A stretch of DNA of 64,000 nucleotides from Sipunculus nudus. Its lineage: Eukaryota; Annelida; Sipuncula; Golfingiida; Sipunculidae. Positions 30,201 through 45,200 of the stretch are shown here, piece after piece; position 1 is the stretch's first letter; every line of letters starts with the position of its first letter. The notes under the pieces were generated by a model. It ran no database searches. It was given only the letters and a program-made list of their open reading frames with translations, and was not told the origin of the DNA. Location of the stretch: contig CM049309.1 of the NCBI GenBank assembly GCA_026874595.1, forward strand, positions 51,746,079 through 51,810,078, written 5' to 3'. Made by a program: the position numbers and the translations under genes.

Positions 30201-33200
30201 ACTTCTTACCCATACTTCAAAAAGCTACTTACCCATATAAGAAATGATGACTCAGGTTTCTGCCTAAACTTGGGAAACCTGACCTCTACATTTCTTTTAC
30301 ATCATTTCCATAATGCTCAGACATGGTTACCGATACAACTAAGATGTAGCAGTACTTTTCAAACTTTTCGGAAAAGGCTTTCCATTTAGTGAACAATGGA
30401 AGTGAACATAACAAAAAATTCTGACAAGGATTTTCAACTTACACATAACTGATAATGTATGTCAAAATCTAGATTTTTGTAATCTTACACTGGCCATATG
30501 GATAAAAAATACAGTTAATCCTGGGTAATAAGACAACCCGTATAACTGGCAAAAAGTGGTCTTAATTCACAGGTGGTCTTTTTAGACTGGTCAATTTTAA
30601 CCAATGCAAATACTTTCAGTTCACTCAAGGTTGGTCTTGAAAGACAAATGGTCTTACTATATATAGCTAGAGAGGTGGTCTTCTAGACAGGTACCACTGT
30701 ATTTCAACACATAGTCCTGAGTATGAACAAACTAGAGCTTACAGTATTCATAAAGTGATGCTTCATAATTTCACATAAAAACAGGATTATACATCCGAGT
30801 ATGAATTTAATTCTTACCTTCTGTACAACAGAATCTAGTTTGTCATTCACAAGGGGGTCTGTCGGGATCAGCTTCAACAGGTTTCTGGCTCGAGATGTAA
30901 TCCTGTGAACAATAGAAATACAATGATAAGCTGTCATACCTATTGGATGTTTGTGGAATGGGTAACAATTGGTATCGTACCAGAAACTTTCCAGTCAACC
31001 TTGATGTTAAACATCAAGAGTCAACACTAACATCATGCATGAAAGGGAGAAATACTTTTTTAATTGATAAAATAAACCAATGTGATAACATGTACATTAA
31101 ATATATTTTAAATGAGAAGCATGAATTACAAGAACAAAAAAATAACATTTAGTTTTATAGAAATATTATGCATTAATGATTAACAGAATTCATGAATGCA
31201 TGGAACAGTCTCTGTGAGGGGAGCCTGCACATTCTTTTCACTTAGTGCAGTTAATGCAAAACAATAACAGCACATTTAAATTGCAAAAACTGTGGACTAA
31301 AAGTTTTCCATTACTTAATTTTATTATCTTTATCCCAAGTATTACTTACCTAGGTTCATCCAGGTCAGCCAACTGATAAAGCATTTCAAATACCTGGCCA
31401 CCCATTGCCATGACAACACCTGGCAACATTTTTTCCTGCAGTGATAAAGGTTTTAGGTTATTTGTTAGGTTTTATGCCTGCTATGCACATCACAAAAATA
31501 ATAATTCAGCATTATAAACACAAAAACCACAAAATTATACCAAGTGATTCAATTATTCTGAAAAAATAAAATGTAAAACTATACATTTGTACGAATTCAC
31601 TGAAAAAAATAATTTCATGATAATAAATATGCTTTATCAGTCTAAATGCATTCTTCATAAATACATATGTTTCATAAAACCAAGTATAAGATTGTAAAAT
31701 TGAAATATAATGTGCTGAATACAAATAACTATAATCCAGTGATATGTTTTCCAAAATTCATCCCCATTGCCAAAATATTAATTTCATATCTATAACAGAT
31801 CATTTAACATTACCTGACTGAATTCCATTAATATGGGCAATTTTTTTTTCTTTATATAAAATATCTGATTCAAGAAAGTGGTTGTTACTACATTCATTAC
31901 CTGTTCTAGATCAAAGGTCTGCTTAGCTCCACTACCAGCCTGAAATAAAAAGATGGTGCTATGAACAACACATGGTTACAGTATTCACCTCCAGTGTTCA
32001 AGGTAAGCACAGTGTGATTTATTGTGTATGGGGTGCAAATGCTTTTTGACACACAGATAAAGCCACTTATTACAACTTTAGCACCAAATCATCATAAACC
32101 CTGACTGAGGAGTGTAATATTAGTTACTAACAGTAATGTCAGTGTGACCTTGAAAACTGTGGCAAGATAATCCACATTCAAAACTGACCAAGCCCATTCA
32201 CATAACAACATTACAAACCTCTGTAAGTAGTCAATTTAGTTAATTTCTTATATTTTAATGGGCAGTGTTCAGGGATTTCATATGCCATACCAGTTATGAT
32301 TTTTTTTTTTCAAATTTATGCTGAAAATGGTGTAATTTGTATAGATATAGTGTGCATGTCTTCATGACAGGTGACATATACCTACAATACAGCGAATATT
32401 ATTTTTAAATGTAATCTGATAAACCTAAGCGTTAACTAAGCATACAGACCGATGGTGACTGGGTGGTGATGCTGGCACCAAACGCTCGGACACTCAATAC
32501 TTGATTGTCATCAAACTCCAGCTGATGCAGCAGCTTCTGATCTTTGTCATACCCCAGCTGGAAATATCAACAAAATATCAGTAAATATAAACTAGAATAT
32601 CAGCAAAAGCTGACAAAAGCCCTCAGCCAAAAGAACAGTGTTTAGAGGTGGTAACAGTAACAAGTACTAAATATCTGTTCTCACATGGATGTATATCTGT
32701 ACATGTCTCAGTTATAAATTTAAAATGGAGAGGTATGTACCATGATTCATAACAATCCACCAAATGCTTCCTGAAAAATAAGCTTCTAAGTTTTATTCTA
32801 TTATAAGCTCTGTGACCTTGAAGTACCTTGAAGTAGGTCAAGGTCACCCATGTTCGAACATGAACGAGATTTTTGTCGATATACATCTTCACCAAAGAAA
32901 TAAAATTCCTATGGTGAATCTTTTTAGAGATATCCCGCTCACAAGGCCAAAGTTGAAAAATCCAAGAAAAATTCAATAAAAAATCAGAAATTGCAGGTGG
33001 CGCCCCCAAACTTGTACAGCAGTTACAGACCATCAGTCCCTATGATCATAGTAATTATTGTGAAAATCCATCCAATGGTTCCTGAGAAATAAGCTTCTAA
33101 ATGTTTTTTCTATAATCAGCTCTAAAACGTAGAAAAATAAGTCAAGGTCACCCATCTTCGAACTTGACCGAGATTTTGTCAATATACATCTTCACCGAAA

Positions 33201-36200
33201 AAATAAAATTCTTACGGTGAATCCTTTTCGAGATATCCCGCTCACAAGCCCAAAGTTGAAAAATCCTATAAAAATTCATTAAAAATCAGAAATTGTAGGT
33301 GGCGCCACCAAACTTGTAAAGCAGGTACAGACTATCAGTCCCAATAATCATAGTAAGTTTTGTGAAAATCCACCAAATGGTTCCTGAGTAATAAGCATCT
33401 AAGTGTTTTTCTATAATCAGCTCTAAAATGTAGAAAAATAGGTCAAGGTCATCCATCTTCGAACTTGACCGAGATTTTGTCGATATACATCTTTACCGAG
33501 GAAATAAAATTCTGACGGTGAATCCTTTTCAAGATATCCCGCTCACAAGGTTAAAGTTAACGGACGCCGAACGGACGGACGGACAGCTTGGGTGACGACA
33601 ATAGCCCATCAGCCTAAGGGCTGAGGGCTAAAAAAATATAAGTAAGTATCAACAAAATATCAGGATATATCAACAAAATATCAGCATATATTAACAAAAT
33701 ATCAGTAAATATCAACAAAATGTCATTAAGTATCAACAAAATATTAGTAAATATCAACAAAATATCAGTAAATATCAACAAAATCTCAGTAAATATCAAC
33801 AAAACATCAATAAGTATCAACAAAATATCAGTAAGTATCAACAAAATATCAGTAATATCAACAAAATATCAGTTTATATCAACAGAATATCAGTTATCAT
33901 GACCAGGGATGTGCCCACGGCGGGCGGCGCTGGGCGGGTGCGCCCGGCAGTCTTTCCTGCCGCCTGGTACTTGACTAGAAAGTGTCAATGCCCGCCCGGC
34001 AGTAATATTTTTAAATTGTTTAAGCCATGAACAAAAATACACGCGTTTAAGCTTATCTCCCGGTGTTTTACCGGTATTACAATTAGTGACCCCTGTCGAA
34101 TATATCTGAGCGCATGTCTTCCACACTAGATGACATCCAGTGGCACCAAAAATGAATATTTAATAGAAGGTACTCTTTCAAAATGTGCCGTATTAAGTGA
34201 ATGTTGATGAATAAAATTTGGTACAAAACAAGTGAACGTAGCTGCTATGGTATCGCCACCTTGTATCTGTATAAAAGACTAATGCTGATATCAGTTTTTG
34301 TGAAATCATATGACGCGCCAAACGATGTTTGATTGAATATAATTGATGATCGACGTAAATATTCGAATACATTTGTAAGGTCACAGTTCCTAATGAGGCC
34401 AAACTGCCATAGAAAAGTGGAATATGATGTTTTATATCAGGTTTTAAGCGCGAAAAACTGAATACGGTCCTTTCTTACCCATATTATTATTGATTTCCAA
34501 TATGCCGACAGCAATGCCGCCACTGAGAGCAAATTTGAAAAACTCATCTGTCAGTCAGATTCTGTCGGTCAGGATTTGTTGAATACTTTTTAGTATTACT
34601 AATTACTTATTCATGAATATTACTTATTGATGCTGAAATATCACGAATCACGTCTATAAAAATGAAAGTTTAACTTTAAATATCCCGTGCCCCCCCCCCC
34701 CCCTATTTCACATGCACGGCCCGCCCGCCTGGCACTCAAATTATTCTGAGCACATCCCTGATGACCTAGTCTAACCAAGATGGAAATATATAAAAATATC
34801 AGACAACATGACCAATTTAACTCAGCCAAAAACCCACCAAAAAACTGAGATATAAATACTTTTGTGCAAAAACAAAATTGTGGATATGAATTTCAATCCA
34901 TCAGTTGTTCTTGTTTATTTAAGTAAAATTAAACAAAATAAATTAAATGATATCAGCCAAATATAGGAATACAAGTGTATTTATTTACCTGATCTAAATG
35001 CCATCTTACATGCAGATATATAAGTAGTCATTTAAGTATTCATCTGGACTGAAATTACTCACTGATGATATATTATTTATTTATATTTATATATATCCCA
35101 TATTCAGCTTTTCCTTAATGGGAGCTATAACCTGGACCAGATATGGTGTATAAGATAGCCACTTTCTCAACCTGATTTATAAGATTTTCATTAAGATATG
35201 ACTTACCATCTTGTCACTGGCTACTTTCCTGATTTTATAAATATGATGTCCATTAAGATATGACTTATAATTTGGACATTAGCCGGGTCCTGATTTGGAA
35301 TATAAGGTGTCCATTAAGATATGACATACCATCTGGTCATAAGCTGCTTTCCTGATTTGGTGTATATGATGTCCATTAAGATATGGCTTAACTTCTAATC
35401 GTTAGCCACTTTTACAACCTGATTTATAAGATTTCCATTCAGAAATGACTTGCCGTTTGGTCACTGGCTGCTTTCCTGATTTGATGAATATGATGACCAG
35501 AATGACATAACATCTAATTACTGGCTGCTTTCCTGATTTGGCGTATAAGATGTCCATTAAGATATGACTTGCAATTTGGTCATTAGCTGCTTTCCTGATT
35601 TGGTGTATATGATGTCCATTAAGATATGACTTAAATTCTGGTCATTAGCCATTTTCTCAACCTGATTTATAGGATTTCCATTAAGATATGACTTACCATT
35701 TGGTCATTAGCTGCTTTCCTGATTTTGTGTATATGATGTCCATTAAGATATGACTTACTGTCCCTAGTCATAAGCTGCTTTCCTTATTTGGTGTATATGA
35801 TGTCCATTAAGATATGACTTACCATCCGGTCATTAGCTGCTTCTTGATTTGGAATATAAGATGTCCATTAAGATATAACTTACCATCTGGTCATTAGCTG
35901 CTTCTTGATTTGGAATATAAGATGTCCATTAAGATATAACTTACCATCTGGTCATTAGCCACAATCTGGACTTGCTCTGGTGTATGCTTCAACTTGTATG
36001 CAATCCTTTCCCTCACAGAAGACAAGCTCTCATTACTGTGACTCTGTTCACATAGAAACAAATGAACATATGATGACCACCCATCATTTATTTTAATACC
36101 ACTGATGAACTGAAAATATCAATTTCATTCTTCAATTCTGATTTATCATTACAGCTACATTTTTATATAAAAAATATACAAATAATTCAGTTATTGAGAA

Positions 36201-39200
36201 AATAAATTTATAAGTGGTCAAGATATCTCAAAGTGTAGTAAAATATGCACATGTTTGGATTCATCATTATCAGGATTCATCATTTAAATTTTTAATATAT
36301 ATTAAAATCTAACCAGAAATGTTCAATAATGAGCAGTATTTATTAAATACTTCTACATACAGCCATAGAGAAGTCCATCTTTGGTGATTCTGAAGTGATG
36401 TACATGAGGAGTGGTGTGCCGTGGTAGGAGGCACCATGTGGTAAGATGGTGCGTGGTGTCGTGTGGTGCTCCTCCACCGACACCACATAACGCTCAGCTA
36501 TCAGCAACAGTCTCTCTATGTTCAATAGGGCTGTGGTTCTGAAACATACAAAGCACATTATTACAATGTATCAGACTCTAGTCCTGGTCAACACACAGCC
36601 ATATGATTGCAGTAGAGTTACATACAGTGAAACCTCATTGTGTTGTAGTCAAAGGGACCCTCACAAAACTTCGACACATCCGTTGTTCAACACAAGCAGG
36701 TTTCATTTGGTAATAATTTAACTAGAGTTGTCTGGAATATCGAGTCTGTAACTTTGACATAAACTGGGTGTTCGACTTAAGCGCATTAGACACAACAAGG
36801 TTTATATCAATAATTATATGTAAGTGACTATAAATGTCACCACCATATCAAGCATTTCCTTTGAACATATTTCCAATGATTCTTAAGAAGCTGTGAAATA
36901 ATTTCTTTGCCACAAATATTCTGTTTGCCTATAAATTTGATAAAGCTTATCCAAGACCAATGAACTAAATATCTTAACCTAGCAGACTTTATCATAAATT
37001 ATCATTCATTAAAAATTTCACTGATAATACTCACTTAATGATCTGTGCAAACTACTAGTTACAGGTCTGTCCTTGGAACATAACCTGGTCACATATCTTG
37101 TAATCACATGGTAAATGTGCTTGAGAAATTAAATAATTTCCACATGGGTACACCCTATAAGTAGACAGGTTTATTTGACTGATCCAGTCACTGATACTCA
37201 CTTTGAAGGTGATGGTACTGCTGCTGCTCCAGGGACTGCAGCTGCTGAAAAAACTTTAGCAGCCTGAGCCAGGAGCTGTGCAAGGGAGGACCCACCCAAA
37301 GGAGACATGGCAACCTGAGCAGCATATAAATACTCATATCACAAACCCTTATCATATAATTCATGTTATTAAATAATCTTTCTTTAACACAGTCAGTATA
37401 AACCACAAACCCTCGTCCTAATTTGACAAAGTCTCTTTAAAAACTCAAACATTCATTCTTAAATACAAAATCGTATTGTAAAACACAAGCACCTATCGTA
37501 TATAATAAACACTCATTCTTTTAAAAACAGAGACCCTTATCATATAACACAAATACTCATTATACAACACAAATTCAAACTACTTGGACATATGGTCTGA
37601 GTAAACTACCTACTCATAAAATTTAAGTGCTGTACATACAAAATTACATGGAATGTTATGACAGCATATTTATATAGCAGTAAAATACATCTGCATATAT
37701 GTCAAAATGTACAAAATATTTACATTGTTCAATTAAACTTTATCTGGTCAAATATGGCTAGATACTTGTCAAACTATGTACACCTTTCACTGCATAGGTC
37801 AGAACTAAAGAACTAAACACAAACGGATACAAGAACTGACTATAACTTTTGACAACTTGTTACTGGCTTATCAGACCTTATACAAATTAAATATTAACCT
37901 GCAACTGATAAATTAAATATTACATACCTCAAGTCTTGTATAACACTCCTGTACAAACTTCTTATGAAGCCCAACTTGATCCTGAAATCCAAAGAAACAC
38001 TTGACAGAAAAATACAGAGATAGGAAAACCTGAGCCATCATATAGAAACATGACATAAAAGAATCAGAAAAACAGAGAAGGACAAAACTTATCATCAGTA
38101 CAGAAGCTGATGTATCACACTGATGTATCAGCTATTTTTTTGTAAGGCTTCCGGCCTTCCGACAATCTACTCTAGATTGTACAGTATTGAAACCAAGTGT
38201 TTTTTTAAATTATAATTTTTTTTACAAATGAATAGCTAACACAAACAAAAAAACAAAGTGCACTGCAATAAAAGGAAAGATGTAAGCTTTATTTACAAGA
38301 GACATAATTTATACCTTGAAACTTTGCACATTTTGCATGTAATTACCCTCCTCAGAGGTTATACACTACAGTCATTCCAGATCTCCTGTAGCAAGATTCT
38401 CCTTTCACCACCATGCAGGGCTGGCACAGGACAAAGAATTGTAATCAGACTAATTAAAACATAAAACTACATTGTGCATCAAACTCCAATTTTTTTAACC
38501 TGTGACACTGGTCTGATTCTTGGCCCTGTGCCAGTTCTAGTGTTGAGACCCCATAATATTTGCTAAACAAAGCGGCAGTTCAAACGAAGGAGATTGCGAA
38601 TTCAGTGTATAACTGCTGCATAAGGAATGTAGTATGTTATGTAAGTATGTACATAGTTCATACCCTTTTGAGTCTGACAGTGAGGTTCTGGTAGGACATC
38701 TGAAGTAGAAGTTTGATGGCTTCCTCTGTTAGACTGTCATCTGTTGTACTGAGACAGACCTCCCAGAGAAAATTCAGGCCTACCAGCTCTGGTTTCTCAA
38801 CAATCTGAAACATGTTACATTTTATAGAAAGTCCTGAAACATTAAACTGAATGAGAACCTGATCAGAACTGTTTTTACCCAAATTAGATCTAGAGCAAAC
38901 TGGAAATGGCAGAAGAAAAAAATGAAATCGATGGTTTTTACAGAAGTAGGTCCACCAAAAAATAACCCCCTATTAGCCTTTCCATCCTACTGTACTGGGC
39001 AGGCTTTATAATCATTATACAGTGATAATTTTTAAACCTACAATAAGGTTTCCAATTCAGAGACAAGTTTTTAAACTTACAAACATCATCCCAGTCCTCT
39101 TCAGACGGTGTTCATTGTTGTTCACAGTCTCAAAGAAGCATTTAAAGCAATCAAATCCTGAAAAATATAATCAGAAATGAATCAATTTCAGGCATTAAAT

Positions 39201-42200
39201 AATTGAACATGTCAAACCATTACAAATTTAACCATAATATATGAAATATATGTGAAGAGATCCGTGTTTCCCAGATTCATGGAAAAATGGAATCATTCGT
39301 AATATGACAGCTGCATCTGATAGCACTCATGTATTATTGCCTGCTGTGTCAGCTTATCATGAAGCATTTAGTATAACAGTATGTATGACTTAAAAGGCTC
39401 CTTTTTGTCACCATGTTCAGATAAGCTAACAAAACAGACAACCAGTGCACTGTGGGAGTGGCACTTTTTGGTTTATTTTTTATGAAAGGTTCCAGAGGTT
39501 ATCTTTTTTAATTCATGTCAGATATCAGAAAAGACCCCTTTAATCATTATCTTTCTTAGACAAGGCTTCTGGATCTTACCCTACTCTGACAAGGCTGCTG
39601 GCTCTTACCTTTCTTAGACAAGGTTGCTGGATCCAGTCTCAGGATCTCCTTGGTAAATAGCTGACTCTGGGTGTCCTGGTCAAGGTCACCTATACCTTTA
39701 TTAAACCACTCAAAGCATGTCTGCAAAATGAAAATGGAAATCATATTTTTTCAGTTTTATTTACATCAAATCTCAACTGATTTGAACACGTGTATGATTT
39801 ATTCGTACCAAAATTTCTCAATGTTATAAGTGAAAGCTGAAAATATTTTTCCATTTCAAAAACACTCTAGCAATATAAAAAACTTTCAGAACATTTCCCC
39901 TGTTATAAATAACATTCTTTTTCTGAAATCTATCCAAATGGTCAATGACTCTATTATGTTGTCATAAAGCATCCTACTGAATTTAATGACTTAATTCTAC
40001 AGGCAACACCTTATATACTCATTATTTCCTGAAAATTTAGTCTTCCTTTAGGATATCAATTAAAAGCAGGTGGAAAGAACCATATTGGGATAATGAAATG
40101 CTGAGAACCCTGAGCCTTTCATGAAAATGAAATTCCCTTTAAGTAAATGTTAAAACAAAGAGCCAGCTTACTCATGTTAACACGGGGTATGAATTTACAG
40201 ACAGCTTGGTGACTGACAATGATGTATTACCTCTCGGTCCCATGAACAGGAGTTAGGGTTTGCTACGAGAGAATCCCACAAGTCCCGAGCTCGGCTCCAG
40301 TGCAGGTAGAATCCACCTTCTTGAAGGATGAACCGTAGAAAGCTCAGAGGAACTGTCACATACTGTAAGTAAAAAAAAAATAAATAAATAAAAAGATTGC
40401 TCCTGAATAAGTCCATATTTGATTTTTTATGTTTTTTCCCTGAATATTCAAAGAAACAGAAATCCACATACAAAGCCAAATTGAGTATTTTGAACCTCAC
40501 TGCACATATTTTTTCGTTTCATCAAGATCAATAAATTTTAAATGGATATGTAAAACTATTGTAACAAATTTAATATAAACATAAAAGAGTTCATTTTAAA
40601 TAATGAGTGTTACACTTTTTAAATATCATCCATGTATGGTGTTTCATTTTCAAATTAACATTTTGAAATTTATTTAGATCAAAATCTTTGATATAATTAG
40701 GTTATATACTTAAACACCTGTATATATTATTATTCTAAATATTATAAAAATAAATACATAAAAGCATGGCACTGATACATCCCATACGATCTTGCATACA
40801 TGTAGCTTACATCTTTATGATTATAGTGACCATCCACCACAGTGTATTCTGACAGCTCTCCATTGACTGCCTGATTGATCGCCACCTGGTGGAACTTGAT
40901 GATACTATTTGTGACCTGTCTGATAATGTCATGGCTCTTGTTAAGGTCCTGCAGTATGCCCTTGATGGCTTTCTGTTTTGCTATGCTCCTGGATATAGCC
41001 AGCAACTGCTTCAGGGCTGGCAGGACCCAGCTTCCCTGCAATGGTATTTAAGCCTAAGTACAATATGCACACACAAATGTCATCAGACTATAATTTGAGG
41101 ATAGGGGCGCTGTCATCCCCAGAGCGTTCCTCAGGCTTCTACTTGGAAGATACAGGTCTAATGACCACCAAACTCTATCCGCAGATAAATTCCCACCTTA
41201 AAATTGTCCTCAGGAATACTTTTCTGTAGTATTCCTGTGCCTATATAAACCCTGACCTCATGATAATTTCGAAACCACTCATGGTGGCTGCCATTTGTGC
41301 ACAGACTAAAATGTGGATGTCACAAGTTGCATGTCAGAATCAAGGGCAAACTGCTAGTAAAGGTAAATGTAAATGTAACTATTAGCTCAGAACATACTCC
41401 TCTGTAGTAAATATGTTGCTAGCTGTTGAGTTCACAACCTCAGTTTACATAAAATCTATTAACTCCAGTGTTTGATTTTAGACATTTCTATTTTCAGGTA
41501 AAAATGGAAAGTGTTAGCTTTCTGATAGCAATCAAAGGTGACAATCAAAGGCAATGTAACCCCTGCTTCTTGCTCAAATTTCCTTACTGAAAAATTATCA
41601 GTATTAAATTATTTGAATTTTCAAGTGGTCCAAACTTCAGGCTTTTTATAGATGTTACATGGGGAATATAAATGGGGCCATGTGACCCACAAACCATATT
41701 AAGTTTGCAAAATGTAAAAATTTTCTCATTTTAAATATTTATATAAAAGAATCATTAGAATTTTTACACACCTACAGCAGGTCATGGTACCGTAGTCTGG
41801 ACACTCACCTCTTTGATATCATCAATACACTTAACGACGTAGCTTCTCTTCACTTGGTCCTTTAGTACATTTGATCCTGTCAGGATAGTAAGGTGATGCT
41901 CAAGGGCTAGTTCTATCAGGTGAGTGGGTAAAGCTGGCAGGTGGGCAAGGTCCCAAAGAAGCTCTAGCACCTGTAGCAGCAAAAATATGAATAATTAACC
42001 TGAGGTAGCAAAAATATAAATAAATTACCTGAAGTAGCAAAAATATAAATAAATTACCTGTAGTAGCAAAAATATAAATAAATATAATGTCATAACAGGA
42101 GTGTAGGCAAGATTAGCTGAAATAGATGATTTAAGATGTTCATTAAAACAGAACTATCACAAACATATAAACACACATGTATGACTAGCCTTCAAAAGGA

Positions 42201-45200
42201 TTTTAACATTTGAGTGAAGCTTGTATTACTTACCATTTTATGGAAAGTGTTATGATCCTCTAGGACCATCATTTACCTTTATTATTTATCAGTTATTTTT
42301 CCTTTGCTTTTGTTTCTATTTTTTTTGTATTTTCATAATTTATATTTTGCTAGCATTAAGGGGTTGAGAGTTTTTCAAGTATTTACTATTTTTCATGCAT
42401 GAAATTGGATATTTTAATCATGGCTACTGACTACTTTGTTGGAACTTTTTGGCCTTATATTACCTGAATAAATTTTGCTTTGCTTTGAACTTGTCAGCTA
42501 CCTCGTACTTTAGTGGACACATTCTTACCCTTGTGGTTGTTTTCTGTACTTTTGAATCCTTGCCGATTTTGCCAATGACACCAACAAGCTTCTCTCTCAT
42601 TCGATCATTTTCTACCTGCCAGCTCTGTGAACAACAAATTATCATATGTCAGCAGAGATATTTTGAGACAATCTAATTACAATGTCCCCAGAGTAATATA
42701 TTGAACCTGTTAAACAATTAAGTAACCTGTTAAGTAGAATATACAAAGTCACATGATTCTTTCCTGTTCATCTGGATGAAACAAGTGAGTATACAGCTGA
42801 CCATCCAAATTTCACCTGTTTTTTTAGTGTGTGTTCATTATTTTTTTCTGTCAAATCTGTAGAGAAATTAAAATTTAACTTTGTTGTTCAATTTATGTAT
42901 ATCTTTGAAAAAAGCCCCTTTTGAATAATCAAAATCAAAAGAACTGGAATAATATGAAAAGCCTATTCTTGTCATGTTGTCCTCTGTTAAAAATGCCACT
43001 ATTTAATAAACATCTTTATATCATATTTTGGGAAAACCATTTCATCATAATCATTTTGTGTAAAATTAAGTATCATCAGACAGTAAGATAGCTTTATAGT
43101 TAGATGAAATAATTCAGATGAGTACTCCTCAAATTAGAATACTCCTCACCTTCCCATGTTCAATAAATTAAATCTGGCAATTCAATTATTGTCAATAGCT
43201 CTGACTTCTAGATGAAGGAATGGAAGGATGTAACTATCATCAGTATACTCTGGGACATAATAATATAATAATTTAGTTGGATTGTTTACCTTTTACGCAG
43301 GTCTAAAAATGTATGAAAATTTGCACAGAGAGGTGCTTGTTTTACAGGAAGAGTGGATGAACATACCTTTTGAATCAGAACAAACAAGTGTTCCAGCTGA
43401 TTTGCATTGAAAGTCACTCCAGCAAAGGCAATGATTGAGTGAATATTATCTATCACAATGTTGGTTTGTCCATTCTGGAATATAAATAACATATATGTAG
43501 GATATGACCAATCAAAATACTGACCTGTCCATCCTGAAATATAATCACACATACAGGAGATATTATCTATTACAACAATGGTCTATTACAACGATGAAAT
43601 ATAATTACTAAGGGCAGTGTATGTTTGGATAACAAGTGACCCAGGGGTCATGACGCTCAGCTGACCAGGATGACATTGACAAAAGTAATTTTATCATCTG
43701 AATGTCAAATTTGAATGAAATACTTTTTCCAAACTTGACCTTTTGTATAAAATCATCCAATATTCATTGGGGTACTATGGAGCTCTGTAGCATGAAGGAT
43801 ATTGGTAACAGACACCTATTTTCAAGGTTTACAAGATGACTTTTCAGGGGTCTCCCAGCATGTCAAAAAATAAAATTCTAGGTCCAGTTATTATGATTTG
43901 TGCCCTGTTAACAAATCCAAATGTTTATTCTGGGGGGTATTTCAAAGCCGCATAGGATGAAGGATATGGGTAACAGAGATGTAATTTCAGGTGCACAAGG
44001 AGACTTTTCAGGGGCCTCCCAGCATATCAAGAAAGGAGATTCTAGGTCAAGTCATTATAATTTGTGCTCTGTTAACAGATGACCAAATCTTTATTCTGGG
44101 GAGTACTTCGGAGCCCCAGAGCATGAAGGATATGGGTAACAGGGACCTTATTTCGGGTTACCATGTAGACCTTTTATGGGCTTCCCTGGAGGTGAGGACA
44201 GAAGATTCTAGGTCCAGTCATAATGATTTGTGCCCTGTTAATATATGACCAAATCTTTATTCTGGGGGGTACTTCAGAGCCCCATAGCTCACAGAATATG
44301 GGTAACAGGGACCTTATTTCGGGTTTCCATGTAGACCTTTTATGGGCTTCCCTGGAGGTGAGGACAGAAGATTCTAGGTCCAGTCATTATGATTTGTGCC
44401 CTGTTTACAGATGACCAAATGTTTAAAGATCACAAAAGTAGAGAAAAAAAATTGTAAAAAATAAAAAAAATATAGGTGGCGCCACCAATCGCCAGAAATT
44501 GATGAAACACTCCATGATCAATATCCATGCAAAGAATCATGGTGATTAATGCATTAGTTGTTCAGATACTTGAGCTTTTGTATTAAATTTTGCATTATTC
44601 TGGGGGGTACTTCAGAACCCCATAGCTCGAAGAATATAGGTCACAGTGACCTAATTTCAGGTTTACAAGGAGAATTTCCATAGACCTCCCAGGATTTCAA
44701 GTAAGAAGATTCCCGGTCTAGCGGTTACGATTTGTGCCCTGTTAACAGACAGACGCCTGGATGGCCGGACGGACGACGGACAAAAGGTGATCCCTACAGC
44801 TCAGATGACTTTCAGTCAGCTGAGCTAAAAATTGAAAAAATACAGGTGGCGCCACCAGAATGCATAAACTGATGAAACATTTCATGATCAATATCCATGC
44901 AAAGAATCATGGTGATCAATATAATAATTGTTCAGATACTTGAGCTTTTGTATCAAATTTTCCATTATTCTGGGGGGTACTTTGGAGCCCCATAGCTCAG
45001 AGGTTATGGGTAACAGAGACCTAATTTCAAGTTTTTAAGGGAACTTTTCATGGGCCTCTCAGCATGTCAAGAGAGAAGATTCTAGGTCCAGTTGTTACGA
45101 TTTGTGCCATGTTAACAGATGACCGCATCTTATGAGGTCTCAAAAATAGAGAAAAAAATTCGTAAAAATAAAAAAAATACAGGTGGCGCCACCATACTGC

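Noticed and set aside
34641-34829. Minus-strand frame next to a poly-C run
   Set aside because: Falls in the right end of the GC-rich transposable element and crosses its boundary.
41036-41808. Possible missing small exon between exons 13 and 14
   Set aside because: No candidate with homology to the human linker was found. Exons 13 and 14 join in frame (phase 0/0), and the intron holds a family B repeat.
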